The notes below the pieces were generated by a model, which saw only the letters and a program-made list of their open reading frames with translations, was not told the DNA's origin and did not search any database. A program made the position numbers and the translations under genes. Of a stretch of DNA of 7,851 bases, positions 6,008-7,851 are shown one piece after another (the first letter of the stretch is position 1; the number at the start of each line of letters is the position of its first letter). Source of the stretch: Candidatus Aenigmatarchaeota archaeon (lineage in GTDB: Archaea > EX4484-52 > B79-G9); assembly GCA_023139785.1 (NCBI GenBank), contig JAGLMX010000023.1, positions 1 to 7,851 of the forward strand, written 5' to 3'.

Positions 6008-6919
6008 GTGATAATTCCCGCGCTCAATGAAGAGGAAACAATAAGCAAAGTTGTTCGTGACTTTAAGCGCGAGATGAAGGGCGCAGAGATTATTGTTTAT
6101 GACGGGAATTCAACAGACGCGACCCGCCGCAAGGCAAAAGCCGCAGGGGCGAAGGTGTTTGTGCAAAAAGGCCGCGGCAAAGGAACCGCAATGCGCGAAG
6201 TTCTTGAAAACATAGACACAGACATATATTTATTCGTGGATGCAGATGACACATACCCCGCAGAACGCGCAAAAGACATCATTGCACCAATCCTGAATGG
6301 CGAAAGCGACATGGTGGTCGGTACAAGAGCATATCGCGAGCGCGGTGCTATGAGCGCGCTGCATGTTGTTGGCAATCGCATAATCACAGGCACAATAAAT
6401 CTTTGTTTTGGAATGCGCTTTAAAGATGTTCTTTCAGGATATAGGGCATTAAGCAAAGAGGTCGCAAAGGATTTGTATTTGGCATCATCAGGTTTTGAGG
6501 TTGAAACAGAATTGACCATAAACACCCTTATCAAAAAGTACCGCATCGTCGAAATTCCGACAGAATATCGTTGCAGGCCAAAAGGAAGCGCATCAAAACT
6601 CGGAAGCTTTGCTGACGGATACATTATCTTTTTTACAATTCTCTCGCTTTTCAGGGATTATCGCCCGCTTCTTTTTTTCGGCACCATGGCAGCAACGCTA
6701 TTTACAGCAGGAGGCATCATCGGATTAGCTGTTGTGATTGAGTGGCTTCAAACAGGGCTTGTTCTAAGAATACCCTCTGCAATCCTTTCAACACTGTTTA
6801 TACTGACAGCCATACAGCTCGCGTCAGTCGGCATGAGCATGGACATGATGAAGAACAATATGACGCGCCTCAATTACGAAATAAAAAAGGCAAATAAGAA
6901 AAAGCCCATTAAACCGTGA
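6008..6919 (+). CDS. DPM1-like GT2 polyprenyl-phosphate glycosyltransferase
   Basis: This 303-aa protein has an N-terminal GT-A domain and two C-terminal membrane helices (about 221-243 and 257-277). It resembles dolichyl-phosphate mannose/glucose synthases, which load a sugar from a nucleotide donor onto a polyprenyl phosphate at the cytoplasmic face. Visible motifs are IIPALNEEETI at 2-12, YDGNSTDAT at 31-39, the metal-binding VDADD at 77-81, VVGTR at 103-107 and SGYRAL at 143-148. The start is uncertain. GTG at 6008 is the only standard start in the frame, yet the codons just before it encode KKKKVSV, which would complete the first beta strand; no ATG, GTG or TTG lies between the stop at 5906-5908 and 6008. 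It is 17 nt from GT39 and certainly co-transcribed. The probable role is to supply the sugar donor for GT39. Specificity cannot be read from sequence. Confidence 0.88.
   Translation: MIIPALNEEETISKVVRDFKREMKGAEIIVYDGNSTDATRRKAKAAGAKVFVQKGRGKGTAMREVLENIDTDIYLFVDADDTYPAERAKDIIAPILNGESDMVVGTRAYRERGAMSALHVVGNRIITGTINLCFGMRFKDVLSGYRALSKEVAKDLYLASSGFEVETELTINTLIKKYRIVEIPTEYRCRPKGSASKLGSFADGYIIFFTILSLFRDYRPLLFFGTMAATLFTAGGIIGLAVVIEWLQTGLVLRIPSAILSTLFILTAIQLASVGMSMDMMKNNMTRLNYEIKKANKKKPIKP
6883..6903 (-). terminator. U-rich candidate terminator of the methyltransferase
   Basis: On the minus strand, T5 (6903-6899) and T6 (6888-6883) follow the methyltransferase stop within 40 nt, inside the 3' end of the convergent GT2 gene. 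Archaeal termination usually needs T-tracts and no hairpin. This is weak evidence. Confidence 0.3.
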
Positions 6920-6920
6920 A

Positions 6921-7643
6921 TTATTGTTTTTCAAGAACCACTACGAGCGAGAGCCCGATTTTGTTTCGAAGTATCTTTTTTTCAAAAAATTTCAATCCCG
7001 GAACAAGCGCATTTAAGAACTTCATTTTATTCTTGTTTATAATTGTTTTTTTCAGTATGTTTCCGTTTAGATACCATCCAAATATGGATATGAAATTAAA
7101 GTAAAATATTTTGTTTATTTTAAATTTTGTCATTGAAACTTTCTGTATCATTTCTTCTTTTGTATATCGCCTGTGATGCCCAAGTGACTCATCCAAACAG
7201 TTATACAAAAATTTATGCGCGGGAACAAGAACCACGAATCTGCCGTTTTTTTCCAAAAGAGCATACATCTTGTTTAGTGCGCCAACATCGTCTTCAATAT
7301 GCTCAATGACATTTAGCGCAATCGCGGAATCTACTTTATGCTTAATGTTTTTGAAGTCAGAGCGGTTTTCAAGATTTAGTTTTATACAGGAAATGTTCTT
7401 GTTGTTTCTAAACCGCGTCTTTAGGTTATTGACATATTTTGTATCTATATCAGAGACAGTTATTTTGCTGTCTTTAAAATCACGGGCAAGCTTCTCCGAG
7501 TAGGTGCCTATGCCGCTTCCGACTTCAAGTATGTTTTTGCATAGATAGGGCTTTACTTCTGAATACATCCAGTCCGTAAATTTGTCTGCATTTTCAATGG
7601 TTTTTAAATTTTGATTTCCGTCGCGAGAATATATGTCTGTCAT
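6921..7643 (-). CDS. Class I SAM-dependent methyltransferase
   Basis: This is a 240-aa cytoplasmic Rossmann-fold methyltransferase, counted from ATG 7643. Motif I is ILEVGSGIGTYS at 38-49; an acidic residue at D65 (VSDID) ends strand 2; NVIEHI at 111-116 is the motif IV region. PAHKFLYNCLDESLGHHRRY at 141-160 is a signature of methyltransferases often found in glycan and polyprenyl gene clusters. The C-terminal segment GLSLVVVLEK completes the sheet. A longer reading from TTG 7718 adds 25 residues (total 265) that do not look like this family and run out of the inverted repeat, so ATG 7643 is preferred. No TATA box sits at leaderless spacing. The coding region is visibly more A/T-, Lys-, Asn- and Ile-rich than the neighbouring GT2. 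Its stop is one base from that of the convergent GT2. The substrate is unknown; a glycan or lipid intermediate is a guess from context. Confidence 0.85.
   Translation of the reverse strand: MTDIYSRDGNQNLKTIENADKFTDWMYSEVKPYLCKNILEVGSGIGTYSEKLARDFKDSKITVSDIDTKYVNNLKTRFRNNKNISCIKLNLENRSDFKNIKHKVDSAIALNVIEHIEDDVGALNKMYALLEKNGRFVVLVPAHKFLYNCLDESLGHHRRYTKEEMIQKVSMTKFKINKIFYFNFISIFGWYLNGNILKKTIINKNKMKFLNALVPGLKFFEKKILRNKIGLSLVVVLEKQ
6927..6931 (+). terminator. T-tract after the glycosyltransferase operon
   Basis: A T5 run begins 8 nt after the GT2 stop codon and could serve as an archaeal U-rich terminator. It lies in the 3' end of the convergent methyltransferase gene. There is no hairpin; support is weak. 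Confidence 0.25.
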
Positions 7644-7717
7644 AATATCTACAACCGTTGTAACTCCGTTCTTCAGGGCGACGTTCTCGGTTGGAGAGCT
7701 TACCGCCGAACCAACCA

Positions 7718-7782
7718 AACCCCGCCTTTTTTGGCTGTCGCCAAAAAGCTTCGAACGTAGTGAGATGATTTAAGGCGGGGTT
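7718..7782. repeat. Structured 65-bp inverted repeat upstream of the methyltransferase
   Basis: Perfect 11-bp arms, AACCCCGCCTT at 7718-7728 and AAGGCGGGGTT at 7772-7782, enclose 43 bp. Inside, TTTTTGGC (7728-7735) pairs with GCCAAAAA (7740-7747) across a 4-nt loop, so the unit can fold as a stem carrying an inner hairpin on either strand. The arms are GC-rich in an otherwise AT-rich stretch. GAACCA occurs at 7708-7713 and at 7783-7788, a possible but weak target-site duplication. It could be a leader structure, a small RNA or a MITE-like element. Confidence 0.6.
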
Positions 7783-7817
7783 GAACCAGTGTGGTATAAT
7801 CTTGTCCGCCTAAAAAA

Positions 7818-7830
7818 CCTATTTAATACC
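7818..7830 (-). promoter_or_regulatory. TATA-like element upstream of the inverted repeat
   Basis: On the minus strand this reads GGTATTAAATAGG. With standard spacing transcription would begin near 7799, placing the whole inverted repeat within a roughly 155-nt leader of the methyltransferase or in a separate small RNA. The match to consensus is modest. Otherwise 7783-7851 shows no ORF or RNA gene that I can support. Confidence 0.35.
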
Positions 7831-7851
7831 TTGTTTTAATAAGTCTTATAT

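Noticed and set aside
5988..6011. Programmed frameshift joining GT39 and GT2 at the A9 run
   Set aside because: GT39 ends at TAA 5988-5990 before the A-run, and the GT39 frame meets another stop at 6009-6011; the third frame has a stop at 5983-5985. No shift yields a clean fusion.
6097..6624. 175-residue open frame on the minus strand inside GT2
   Set aside because: It is antisense to a clearly recognisable GT2 coding sequence, has no family motifs and no promoter; it is a shadow of the codon bias of the real gene.
7700..7800. Possible tRNA gene, because of GGTTCAA and GC-rich stems on the minus strand
   Set aside because: No five-base-pair T-stem flanks the GTTCAA string, and no acceptor, D or anticodon arms can be arranged.
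1..7851. CRISPR array, prophage or complete insertion sequence
   Set aside because: There are no regularly spaced repeats, no phage genes and no intact transposase; coding density is high with metabolic and envelope genes.

Overview
The window looks like a compact archaeal chromosome segment. Three things support this. The oapC, oapB and oapA homologues (DUF2072-type zinc ribbon, DUF2073 protein, Era-like GTPase) are an archaeal gene set. Several start codons lie about 26 nt downstream of TTTATATA-like boxes with no Shine-Dalgarno sequence, as in archaeal leaderless transcription. The gene content (hypF, AglD-type flippase-like protein, GT-C and GT2 enzymes) also fits. A small-genome euryarchaeal or DPANN-type lineage is plausible, but no rRNA or other lineage marker is present, so the phylum is not assigned.

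Layout. Positions 2-1906 (+) hold hypF, cut at its 5' end by the window edge. Positions 1954-2340 (+) encode the OapC/ArvC zinc-ribbon protein. Its stop codon abuts that of a convergent two-gene operon on the minus strand: oapA (3356-2706), an Era-like small GTPase, overlapping oapB (2709-2341). A 135-nt divergent intergenic region follows, with a TATA box for each direction. Next on the plus strand come a six-to-eight-helix UPF0104 flippase-like membrane protein (3492-4409), a GT39-type GT-C glycosyltransferase (4464-5990) and a DPM1-like GT2 polyprenyl-phosphate glycosyltransferase (6008-6919). A convergent SAM methyltransferase (7643-6921, minus) sits one base from the GT2 stop. Upstream of it, 7644-7851 has no convincing gene but contains a 65-bp structured inverted repeat.

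Functional reading. hypF implies a [NiFe] hydrogenase elsewhere in the genome. UPF0104, GT39 and GT2 together have the parts of a polyprenyl-phosphate-sugar route: charging of the lipid carrier at the cytoplasmic face, possible flipping, and transfer on the outer face. The oap/arv set was first named for its proximity to replication origins; its GTPase has more recently been linked to extracellular vesicle formation in haloarchaea (from memory). Its divergent position next to an envelope glycosylation cassette is the most interesting system-level feature here. All functional statements are homology-based; nothing was computed beyond reading the sequence.
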